Source: Pseudokineococcus lusitanus (lineage in GTDB: Bacteria; Actinomycetota; Actinomycetes; Actinomycetales; Quadrisphaeraceae). Taken from it: a stretch of 64,000 nucleotides of DNA. The stretch lies in assembly GCF_003751265.1 (NCBI RefSeq), contig NZ_RJKN01000005.1, positions 186,001-250,000 on the forward strand, read 5' to 3'. Under the pieces are notes generated by a model, which worked only from the letters and a program-made list of their open reading frames with translations, did no database searches and was not told the origin of the DNA. Of the stretch, positions 16,132-23,116 are shown piece by piece (position 1 is the stretch's first letter; each line of letters begins with the position of its first letter). The translations under genes were made by a program, and so were the position numbers.

Positions 16132-16135
16132 CGCT
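16130..16135 (+). promoter_or_regulatory. -10 hexamer TACGCT (leaderless marR)
   Basis: TACGCT is followed by 6 nt and GTG 16142. Confidence 0.5.
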
Positions 16136-16141
16136 CACGAT

Positions 16142-16669
16142 GTGCCGCCCGCCCCCGCCTCGACCCGGCCGGCGCCCTCCCCGCAGGACGCCACGCCCTC
16201 CTCCGACACCCCTGCCGCCACGACCGCCCGGGCCCCCCGCGCCCGCGGCACCGGCGCCCCCACCCTCGCCGCCGACCTCCGCGGCGCCCTCATGCTCTCC
16301 GTGCGCCGGATCCGCGCCGAGCGCCCCGACGACGCGCTGCCGGACCACCAGTACTCCGTCCTGGCCCTCCTCGACCGCCTCGGCCCGTCGACGCCCGGCG
16401 CGCTCGCCGACGCGGAGCACGTGCAGCCGCCGACGATGACGCGCACCATCGCCGCGCTCGTCGAGAGCGGCGTCGTCGCCAAGGAGCCGCACCCGCAGGA
16501 CGGCCGCCAGGTGCTCGTCCGCACGACCGACGACGGCAAGGCGCTCCTGCAGGCGACGCGACGTCGTCGCGACGAGTGGCTCACCCGCCGTCTCGCGGGG
16601 CTCGACGCGCACGAGCGCGCGGTCCTCGCCGAGGCGGCCACGATCCTCCGCCGGGTGGTGGCGCCGTGA
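16142..16669 (+). CDS. MarR family transcriptional regulator
   Basis: A 175-residue regulator. After a ~40-residue Pro/Ala-rich tail, the winged-helix domain reads PDHQYSVLALLDRLGPSTPG, then ALADAEHVQPPTMTRTIAAL (recognition helix), then VVAKEPHPQDGRQVLVRTTD (wing with the typical Asp-x-Arg), and ends with the dimerisation helix. The start is ambiguous: GTG 16142 fits a leaderless transcript from TACGCT; ATG 16124 and 16106 are in frame, but both lie upstream of the -10. It overlaps the MFS gene by four bases (GTGA), so repressor and exporter form a coupled pair, a common arrangement for drug-induced efflux. The inducing ligand is unknown. Confidence 0.85.
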   Translation: MPPAPASTRPAPSPQDATPSSDTPAATTARAPRARGTGAPTLAADLRGALMLSVRRIRAERPDDALPDHQYSVLALLDRLGPSTPGALADAEHVQPPTMTRTIAALVESGVVAKEPHPQDGRQVLVRTTDDGKALLQATRRRRDEWLTRRLAGLDAHERAVLAEAATILRRVVAP

Positions 16670-17988
16670 GCGCGACCTTCCGCTCCCTGTCGATCCCCAA
16701 CTACCGCATCTGGTTCGGCGGGGCGCTCGTCAGCAACGTCGGCACGTGGATGCAGCGCGTGGCGCAGGACTGGCTCGTGCTGTCCGTCCTCACCGCCGGC
16801 TCCGGCGTGGCCGTCGGCATCACGACGGGCCTGCAGTTCCTCCCGATGCTCCTGCTCGGCCCGTACGCCGGTCTCGTCGCCGACCGCGTCGACAAGCGCC
16901 GGCTGCTCATGCTCACGCAGGGCCTGTCCGGCCTGTGGGGCCTCGTGCTGGGCGTCCTCGTCGTCACCGGCAGCGCGCAGCTCTGGCACGTCTACGTCCT
17001 CGCCGCCCTCCTCGGCATCACGACCGCCTTCGACGCCCCGGCCCGCCAGACCTTCGTCGCGGCGCTCGTGCCGCCGGAGAACCTGCCGAACGCCGTGGGG
17101 CTCAACAGCGCCGCCTTCAACGGTGCCCGGCTGGTCGGCCCCGGCATCGCCGGCCTCCTCATCGCCGCCTTCGGCACCGGGCCCGTCTTCCTCATCAACG
17201 CCGTCACCTTCATGGCCACGGTCGTCGCGCTCGTGCTCATGCGGACCGACGAGCTGCGCCCCATGCCGCTCGCCGCGCGCGGCAAGGGGCAGGTCCGCGA
17301 GGGGCTGCGCTACGTCAAGGGCCGGCCCGAGATCGTCCTCGTCCTCGTCGTCATGGGGACCGTGGGCACCCTCGGCATGAACTTCCAGCTGACGACGGCG
17401 CTCGTCGCCACCGGCGTCTTCGACAAGGGGGCGCAGGAGTACGGGCTGCTCGGCTCGATCCTCGCCATCGGGTCCCTGTCGGGGGCCCTGCTCGCCGCCC
17501 GCCGCGAGCGGCCGCGCCTCCGGCTCGTCCTCGGCGCGGCCGGCGCGTTCGGCGTGTCGGCGATCGTCGCCGCGAGCATGCCGACCTACTGGTCCTTCGC
17601 GATCGCCCTCATCCCCGTCGGGCTGACGGCGCTCACCCTCATGACGGCCGCGAACGCGATGGTCCAGACGACGACGGAGCCCGCCATGCGCGGCCGCGTC
17701 ATGGCGCTCTACATGATGATCTTCATGGGCGGGACGCCCATCGGGTCCCCGCTCATCGGGCTCGTCGGCGACGTCTTCGGCGCCCGCTGGACCATCTACC
17801 TCGGCGGGATCTCGGCGCTCGTCGTCACCGTCGGGGCGGTCCTCTACGTCCTGCGCCGCGACGACCTGCGGATCCGCTACCGGCTGCACCAGACGCCGCA
17901 CCTGCAGGTGCTCAACGCCGCCGAGCGGTCGGCGGCGCACGCCTCGCTCGACGCGGAGTCGGCGCGGGCGGGCCGCACCGCCGCCTGA
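16666..17988 (+). CDS. MFS transporter (EntS/MFS_3-like exporter)
   Basis: A 440-residue membrane transporter with about twelve spans. The opening FRSLSIPNYRIWFGGALVSN followed by VGTWMQRVAQDWLVL is characteristic of the MFS_3/EntS-like exporters. The loop 2-3 motif appears as YAGLVADRVDKRRLLM, and a second-half loop includes MRGRVMALYMMIFMGGTPIG, both conserved in the group. It is translated by coupling to marR through a GTGA overlap. The likely role is export of a toxic or signalling small molecule, with MarR as the ligand-responsive repressor; substrate not deducible. A GC-rich hairpin (about 17993-18032) follows and may be the terminator. Confidence 0.88.
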   Translation: MSATFRSLSIPNYRIWFGGALVSNVGTWMQRVAQDWLVLSVLTAGSGVAVGITTGLQFLPMLLLGPYAGLVADRVDKRRLLMLTQGLSGLWGLVLGVLVVTGSAQLWHVYVLAALLGITTAFDAPARQTFVAALVPPENLPNAVGLNSAAFNGARLVGPGIAGLLIAAFGTGPVFLINAVTFMATVVALVLMRTDELRPMPLAARGKGQVREGLRYVKGRPEIVLVLVVMGTVGTLGMNFQLTTALVATGVFDKGAQEYGLLGSILAIGSLSGALLAARRERPRLRLVLGAAGAFGVSAIVAASMPTYWSFAIALIPVGLTALTLMTAANAMVQTTTEPAMRGRVMALYMMIFMGGTPIGSPLIGLVGDVFGARWTIYLGGISALVVTVGAVLYVLRRDDLRIRYRLHQTPHLQVLNAAERSAAHASLDAESARAGRTAA

Positions 17989-17992
17989 CCCG

Positions 17993-18032
17993 CCGCCCCG
18001 GGACGTCCGCGGTCGCGGGCACCCCGGGGCGG
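17993..18032 (+). terminator. probable terminator after the marR-MFS pair
   Basis: CCGCCCCGGG pairs with CCCGGGGCGG across a loop of about 20 nt that itself contains a short CCGCGG/GCGGG helix. Confidence 0.4.
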
Positions 18033-18049
18033 GGGCGAGGGTGGCGGGC

Positions 18050-18934
18050 ATGACGACGACCGTGGTCCCGGGGCCCGACGGCGCGACGATGCCCGCCTAC
18101 GTCTCGACGCCCGCCCCGACGCGGCGTGACCCCGGCCCGTGGCCCGGGGTCGTCGTCGTCCACGACGCCTTCGGCATGTCCGACGACATGCGCGACCAGG
18201 CCGACTGGCTCGCGGCCGCCGGCTACGTCGCCCTCCTGCCCGACCTCTACTCGCGGGACGGGCGGACGCAGGGCTGGGGGCGGGTGCCGTGCGTCGCCCG
18301 CACGATGCAGCAGGTCGGCCGCGGCGAGGGGCCGGCCTTCGCGCGGCTCGAGGCCGCCCGCACGGCGCTCGCCGACCGCGCGGACTGTACGGGCGCCGTC
18401 GGCGTCATCGGCTTCTGCATGGGCGGCGGCTTCGCGCTCCTGCTCGCCGGGCGCCCCGGCTGGTCGGCCGCCTCGGTCAACTACGGGATCCTCCCCGACG
18501 ACGACGCGGCCCTCGGCGCGGCGGTGGCGGGCGCGTGCCCGGTCGTCGCGAGCTTCGGCGGTGCCGACCGGATGCTCGCCGGGGGAGCGGTGCGGGTCGC
18601 GGCCGCTCTCGACCGCGCCGGGGTGCCGCACGACGTCCGCGAGTACCCGGGCGCGCAGCACGGCTTCGTCACGCGGACGACGGACACCTCGCCGCTCGGC
18701 CCGCTCATGCGCCGGGTCATGGGCGTCTCGCACGACGCCGAGGCCTCTGCGGACGCGCGCCGTCGGATCCTCGGCTTCTTCGACGAGCACCTGCGGGGCG
18801 ACGACGGCCCCGACGCCCCGGCCCCCGCCGCCGCCGCCGGGGACCGGCCGGCCACGGGGGACGCGCCCGTCGGCTGGCCCGGGGCGCGGGCGGCGGGCAC
18901 GACCCGCGTCGGCGGGCCCGCGACCGGCGGATGA
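18050..18934 (+). CDS. dienelactone hydrolase family protein
   Basis: A 294-residue alpha/beta hydrolase. The nucleophile elbow is GFCMGGGFALLLA (Cys, as in dienelactone hydrolases, near residue 125). The acid is the Asp of FGGADRML and the base the His of YPGAQHGFVTR. VVVVHDAFGMSDDMRDQADW is the conserved N-terminal segment, with Asp in place of the usual Glu. YVALLPDLYSRDG is also standard. A 35-residue low-complexity tail follows the enzyme domain. Start ATG 18050 has GAGGG at 8 nt. It converges with the M56 peptidase gene. The physiological ester or lactone substrate is unknown. Confidence 0.87.
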   Translation: MTTTVVPGPDGATMPAYVSTPAPTRRDPGPWPGVVVVHDAFGMSDDMRDQADWLAAAGYVALLPDLYSRDGRTQGWGRVPCVARTMQQVGRGEGPAFARLEAARTALADRADCTGAVGVIGFCMGGGFALLLAGRPGWSAASVNYGILPDDDAALGAAVAGACPVVASFGGADRMLAGGAVRVAAALDRAGVPHDVREYPGAQHGFVTRTTDTSPLGPLMRRVMGVSHDAEASADARRRILGFFDEHLRGDDGPDAPAPAAAAGDRPATGDAPVGWPGARAAGTTRVGGPATGG

Positions 18935-18944
18935 GGGCGGGCGC

Positions 18945-19907
18945 TCAGCCCAGGCCCGGCAGCAGCGGCACGGTCGGCAGCGCCCGGGTCAGCCACGGCG
19001 CGACGACGAAGACCGTCGGCAGGACGAGCACGGCGACGGCGAGCGCGAGGACCCCGGCCCGCAGCAGCCCGCCCGTCGGCGCGGGACGGTGGAGTCGCTC
19101 GAGGCGTCGTCGTCGGTCGTCGCGGGGGTCGCGGGCCGCGCGGCCGCCCCGCCGCGTCGGTGCCGCCGGCAGGTCCGTGCCGAGGTCGCCGTCCGTGCTC
19201 ATCGCCGTCAGCGCCCCGCGCAGCGGCCCGGCGCCGCAGCGGGCCCGGGCGGCGTCGTCGGCCGCCATCTCCAGCAGCACCGACACCGCGTCGAGCGGGG
19301 TGCGGCTGCGCAGGGGCGCCGGGACGGCGCGGTAGACCGCCGTGAACGACTCGAGGACGAGGTCGTGCCGGGCGCGCAGGTGCGCCTGCTCGTGCGCGAG
19401 GACGGCGCGGATCTGGTCGGTCGGCAGCTCGGCCAGCGCCGCACCGCTGACGACGACGCGGGGCGCCCGCCCGGGCAGGCAGTAGGCGAGGGGGAGCGGG
19501 CCGTCGAGCACCCGCAGGGGTGCGGCGCCCGGCAGCTGCAGGTCGGCGCGCGCCTCCGCCCGGCCCAGCAGGTCGACGAGGTCGGCGTGGCGCGCGCGGC
19601 GCCGGCGCGAGCGGACGGCGACGCCCGCCGCCGACCACAGCAGCCGGACGACGATGACGGCGGCGACGAGCAGGGCGCCCACGAGGACCCAGGCCTCGAC
19701 GTCCGGGCCGGTGCCCGCGGCGCGGACGAGCTCCTCCGGCCCCACGAGGACGACGCCGACGGCCGAGAGCACGGACGCCAGCGTCACGGCCTGCCACAGG
19801 ACGACGGCGGCCCCCGGCGCGCGGGCGGTCCAGCGGGCCCGCGCGAGGACCTCGGGGACGACGAGCGACAGCGCCAGCCCGAGCGTGCCGAGCACCAGCG
19901 TCGTCAT
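18945..19907 (-). CDS. M56 family membrane metallopeptidase (BlaR1-like sensor protease)
   Basis: A 320-residue membrane protease. Hydrophobic spans lie at the N-terminus (LVLGTLGLALSLVVPEVL, a VVLWQAVTLASVLSAVGVVL stretch), in the middle (WVLVGALLVAAVIVVRLLW) and at the C-terminus (LALAVAVLVLPTVFVV). The zinc site is LAHEQAHLRARHD (HExxH), with a downstream acidic segment LLEMAADDAAR as probable third ligand, all typical of M56. BlaR1 relatives cleave or inactivate a BlaI repressor after sensing an envelope signal; this one lacks a penicillin-binding sensor domain. It follows the blaI-like gene at 29 bases in the same direction, forming a sensor-repressor pair. Confidence 0.82.
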   Translation of the reverse strand: MTTLVLGTLGLALSLVVPEVLARARWTARAPGAAVVLWQAVTLASVLSAVGVVLVGPEELVRAAGTGPDVEAWVLVGALLVAAVIVVRLLWSAAGVAVRSRRRRARHADLVDLLGRAEARADLQLPGAAPLRVLDGPLPLAYCLPGRAPRVVVSGAALAELPTDQIRAVLAHEQAHLRARHDLVLESFTAVYRAVPAPLRSRTPLDAVSVLLEMAADDAARARCGAGPLRGALTAMSTDGDLGTDLPAAPTRRGGRAARDPRDDRRRRLERLHRPAPTGGLLRAGVLALAVAVLVLPTVFVVAPWLTRALPTVPLLPGLG

Positions 19908-19936
19908 CGCGGGGCGCCGGGGCGGGGCGGGAGGCG

Positions 19937-20320
19937 TCAGGCCGAGGTGGCGCGGTCGAGCGCGGCGCGCAGGGCGGCCGCGCCCTCGGGCCCGACGCGA
20001 CCGACGAAGTGGACGAGCGCGGCGTCGCGCGCCGGCCCCTCCGGGGTGGCGCCCAGCGCGTCGAGCATGAGCGCCGCCGTCATCTCCTCGCGCGTCTGGA
20101 CGGGCGCGTAGCGGTAGGCGCGGTCGGCGCGCTCCTGGCGGACGACGCCCTTCTTCGCGAGGCGGTCGAGCACCGTCATGACGGTCGTGTAGGCGAGGGA
20201 CCGGCCGGCGGAGCCGGAGAGCAGCGTCTCGTGCACCTGCCGGACCGTCAGCGGTCCGTCGGCGTCCCACAGGTGCGCCATCACCTCGCGCTCGAGGTCG
20301 CCCAGACCGGTGCTCGCCAT
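19937..20320 (-). CDS. blaI: BlaI/MecI/CopY family transcriptional repressor
   Basis: A 127-residue winged-helix repressor. GDLEREVMAHLWDADGPLTV, RQVHETLLSGSAGRSLAYTT and VMTVLDRLAKKGVVRQERAD are diagnostic of BlaI, followed by YRYAPVQTREEM and a C-terminal dimerisation helix region. The start ATG is leaderless: TACCCT (20328-20333, minus strand) lies 7 nt upstream. A BlaI-like operator at 20394-20410 lies in the divergent region shared with cydA. The known model is that an M56 protease relieves repression by destroying BlaI. In Mycobacterium tuberculosis the BlaI homologue controls respiratory ATP synthase genes besides blaC, which makes control of cyd here plausible. Confidence 0.88.
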   Translation of the reverse strand: MASTGLGDLEREVMAHLWDADGPLTVRQVHETLLSGSAGRSLAYTTVMTVLDRLAKKGVVRQERADRAYRYAPVQTREEMTAALMLDALGATPEGPARDAALVHFVGRVGPEGAAALRAALDRATSA

Positions 20321-20327
20321 GCCGGTG

Positions 20328-20333
20328 AGGGTA
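20328..20333 (-). promoter_or_regulatory. -10 hexamer TACCCT (leaderless blaI)
   Basis: On the minus strand, TACCCT is followed by 7 nt and ATG 20320. Confidence 0.5.
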
Positions 20334-20393
20334 CCGCCGCGACGGCGTCCCTACGACCGATCACGTACGCACCGCCCCGTACGACGACGGACG

Positions 20394-20410
20394 TACGACG
20401 CGGCGTAGTA
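20394..20410 (+). promoter_or_regulatory. candidate BlaI operator between blaI and cydA
   Basis: TACGAC-n5-GTAGTA matches the TACnAC/GTnGTA inverted-repeat pattern expected of actinobacterial BlaI sites. Further CGTACGAC half sites occur at 20379 and 20392. The right arm overlaps a -10-like TAGTAT (20406-20411) directed toward cydA. Confidence 0.55.
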
Positions 20411-20411
20411 T
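20406..20411 (+). promoter_or_regulatory. candidate -10 of the cydABDC operon
   Basis: TAGTAT lies 42 nt before the cydA start and overlaps the BlaI-like operator. No good -35 is visible. Confidence 0.45.
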
Positions 20412-20453
20412 TCGTCGTGAGGGCGCGGGACCGGCGCCCGACGGCACGGCGAC

Positions 20454-22022
20454 ATGACGCACGTCGGAAGGCTGGGCACCGTGGACCTCGACGTCCTCGA
20501 CATCACGCGGCTGCAGTTCGCGGTCGTGACGATCTACCACTACCTCTTCGTGCCGCTGTCGATCACGCTGGCGGCGGTGACGGCGGGGCTCCACACGGCC
20601 TGGCACCGCACCGGCAGGGAGCGCTACCGCCGGCTGACCCTGCTCGTCGGCAAGCTGCTGCTCGTCACCTTCGCGGTCGGCGTCGTCACCGGGCTCGTGC
20701 AGGAGTTCCAGTTCGGCCTGGGCTGGAGCGACTTCGCCCGCGCCTACGGCGACGTCTTCGGCCCGACCCTCGCCATCGAGGGGATGCTCGCCTTCTTCCT
20801 CGAGGCGACGTTCCTCGGCCTCTGGTACTTCGGCTGGGACCGCCTGCCGCGCCGGCTGCACCTCGCGACGATCTGGGTCGTCGCGGTCGGGACGCTCATC
20901 TCGGCGTTCGTCATCCTCGCGGCCAACGCGTTCATGCAGAACCCCGTCGCGTACTCGTGGGACGCCGAGCGCGGCCGGGCCCGCCTCGAGTCGTTCCTCG
21001 GGCTCATGACCAACCCCGTCAACCTCGCGGCCTTCCCGCACACCATCGCGGGGGCCGCGATGCTCGGCGGCGCGCTGCTCCTCGCGATCGGCGCGTGGCG
21101 CCGCTGGGTGCACGTGCCGACGGCGTCGGGCCTCGGCGAGCCGGGCGAGCCGGAGGGCGACGACGACCACGAGCAGCGGCTCGCCTTCGGCACCCTCGCC
21201 CGCGTCGGCGCCTGGCTCACCCTCGCCGGCGGCGTGATGACCGCGCTGACGGGCGACGTGCTCGGCAAGGTCATGACCGAGGTCCAGCCCATGAAGATGG
21301 CCGCGGCCGAGGCGCTCTACACGACGACCGCCGGGGCGCCGTTCTCGATCCTCGCGATCGGCCGGCCGGGCGGCGGCGAGCCGTTCTTCAGCCTCGACGT
21401 CCCCTACCTGCTGTCGGTCCTCGCCGTCGGCGACCCGACGGCGACCGTCCAGGGCATCGACGACCTCCAGGCGCAGTACGCGGCGCAGTTCGGACCGGGC
21501 AGCTACGTGCCCGTCGTGTGGATGGCGTACTGGTCCTTCCGCGCGATGATCGGCATCGGGATGGCCGCCGCCGCGATCGCCGCCGCCTACCTGTGGGCGA
21601 CCCGCCGCGGGCGCGCGCTGCCGGTGGGGAATCGCTGGGTGGCCCGCGCGCTGCGCCTCCTGCCCGTGCTGCCGCTGCTGCCCGCCGCGGCCGGCACCTT
21701 CGGCTGGGTCTTCACCGAGACGGCCCGGCAGCCGTGGCTCGCCTTCGGGCTCACGCGCACCGAGGACGGCATCTCGCCGGGGCTCACGGCCGGCGAGGCG
21801 TTGGCCGCGCTCGCCGCCTTCACGCTCGCCTACGGCGTCATCGCCGTCGTGTGGACGCGGCTGGTGCTGCACGTCGTCCGGCAGGACCTCGACACGGCCG
21901 CGATCTCGGGGGCGGAGCGGGACGACGACGACGGCGACGCGGGGGACGGGCCCGCCGCCGACGGCGAGGGCACGCCCGGCGGCCGCCGCACCCGCGACGA
22001 CGACCTCGCGCCCAGCTACTGA
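20454..22022 (+). CDS. cydA: cytochrome bd ubiquinol/menaquinol oxidase subunit I
   Basis: A 522-residue membrane subunit carrying the three haems of bd oxidase, which reduces O2 to water with quinol. ITRLQFAVVTIYHYLFVPLS holds the high-spin haem ligand His near residue 29. FPHTIAGAAML holds the haem b558 His, and the later EVQPMKMAAAEALY with the GRW-like region is conserved in quinol oxidation. About nine spans are visible. The Q-loop is of the short type. The soluble C-terminus is Asp-rich and longer than usual. ATG 20454 is taken as start; GTG 20481 (VDLDVLDITRLQF) would give the more usual N-terminus. It heads cydA-cydB-cydDC. Confidence 0.95.
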   Translation: MTHVGRLGTVDLDVLDITRLQFAVVTIYHYLFVPLSITLAAVTAGLHTAWHRTGRERYRRLTLLVGKLLLVTFAVGVVTGLVQEFQFGLGWSDFARAYGDVFGPTLAIEGMLAFFLEATFLGLWYFGWDRLPRRLHLATIWVVAVGTLISAFVILAANAFMQNPVAYSWDAERGRARLESFLGLMTNPVNLAAFPHTIAGAAMLGGALLLAIGAWRRWVHVPTASGLGEPGEPEGDDDHEQRLAFGTLARVGAWLTLAGGVMTALTGDVLGKVMTEVQPMKMAAAEALYTTTAGAPFSILAIGRPGGGEPFFSLDVPYLLSVLAVGDPTATVQGIDDLQAQYAAQFGPGSYVPVVWMAYWSFRAMIGIGMAAAAIAAAYLWATRRGRALPVGNRWVARALRLLPVLPLLPAAAGTFGWVFTETARQPWLAFGLTRTEDGISPGLTAGEALAALAAFTLAYGVIAVVWTRLVLHVVRQDLDTAAISGAERDDDDGDAGDGPAADGEGTPGGRRTRDDDLAPSY

Positions 22023-22090
22023 CCCCTCGCACCACCCGTCCGACCCCCTCGTCCGACCCCCTCGTCCGACCCCGAGCTCCGGAGACCGCC

Positions 22091-23116
22091 GTGGACCTCG
22101 TCACCGTCTGGTTCGCCCTCGTCGTGCTGTGCTGGGTGCTGTTCTTCGTCCTCGAGGGCTTCGACTTCGGCGTCGGCGCGCTCGCCCCGCTGCTGGGCCG
22201 CGACGACCACGAGCGGTCGGCCGCCGTCCGCACCATCGGCCCGTTCTGGGACGGCAACGAGGTGTGGCTCGTCGCCGCGGTCGGCGTCACCTTCGCCGCC
22301 TTCCCCGACTGGTACGCGGCCCTCATGTCGGGGCTGTTCCTGCCGTTCGTGCTCGTGCTGCTGCTCCTCGCGGGCCGCGGCGTCGCGCTCGAGTTCCGCG
22401 GCAAGCACTCCGGCGCCGCGTGGCGCCGGCGGTGCGACGCCTGGCTCGCCGCGACGTCGCTCGGGGTCGTCGCCCTCTTCGGGGCGCTGCTCACCGTCTT
22501 CGCCCGCGGCCTCGCGCTGGGCGCCGACGGCGAGGTGACGTCGTCGGGCGGCCTCGGCGCGGGCCTCGCCCGGACCCTCGCACCGCTGGCGTCGTGGGAC
22601 GCGCTCGCCGGGGCCGTCGTCGCCGTCGGCGCGGCGCTGCTGCTCGGCGCGACCTTCATCGGCCTGCGGACCACCGGCCCGCTGCGGGTGCGGGCGCAGC
22701 GGGTGGCCGTCGTCGTCGCGGCGGTGGGCGCCGGGGCCCTCGCCGTCGCCGCGCTCGTCACGGCGCTCGTCGGCACGGGGCCGGCCGTCCTCGAGACGGC
22801 CGGGGCCGCGCTGCTCGCCGTCGTCGCGCTGCTCGCCGCCCGGCGCCGCGAGGCCGCCGCCTTCGCCGGCACGGCCGTCGTCGTGGCCGCGGCCGTCGTC
22901 GCCGCGCTGACCGCGGGCATCGCCGACGGCGTCGTCCTCGCCAGCACGCTCGACCCGGCGTACTCGCTGACGCTCGCGTCGGCGTCCGCCACCGACTCGG
23001 CGCTGCGGCTCATCAGCTGGGCCGGGGTGGTCGTGCTGCCGGGCGTCGTCGTCTACCAGGCCTTCTCGTACTGGGTGCTGCGGCAGCGGGTCGCCAGCGA
23101 GCGGGTGGCGACGTGA
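22091..23116 (+). CDS. cydB: cytochrome bd oxidase subunit II
   Basis: A 341-residue membrane subunit that pairs with CydA. VWFALVVLCWVLFFVLEGFD followed by FGVGALAPLLGR is the hallmark N-terminal span. TIGPFWDGNEVWLVAAVGVT followed by FAAFPDWYAALMSG is the conserved GNEVW segment. The C-terminus ends with VVLPGVVVYQAFSYWVLRQR. Eight to nine spans are visible. GTG 22091 lies 68 bases after cydA; that gap carries three copies of a ~14-bp CCGACCCCCTCGT repeat. It overlaps cydDC by four bases (GTGA), so export/assembly functions are coupled to subunit synthesis. Confidence 0.95.
   Translation: MDLVTVWFALVVLCWVLFFVLEGFDFGVGALAPLLGRDDHERSAAVRTIGPFWDGNEVWLVAAVGVTFAAFPDWYAALMSGLFLPFVLVLLLLAGRGVALEFRGKHSGAAWRRRCDAWLAATSLGVVALFGALLTVFARGLALGADGEVTSSGGLGAGLARTLAPLASWDALAGAVVAVGAALLLGATFIGLRTTGPLRVRAQRVAVVVAAVGAGALAVAALVTALVGTGPAVLETAGAALLAVVALLAARRREAAAFAGTAVVVAAAVVAALTAGIADGVVLASTLDPAYSLTLASASATDSALRLISWAGVVVLPGVVVYQAFSYWVLRQRVASERVAT

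Noticed and set aside
18945-20320. Beta-lactam resistance locus
   Set aside because: The M56 protein has no penicillin-binding sensor domain and no beta-lactamase gene is present; the neighbour is cytochrome bd.
22023-22090. Seventh member of the 41-bp array class
   Set aside because: The CCGACCCCCTCGT repeat between cydA and cydB has a period of about 14 bp and only three copies.
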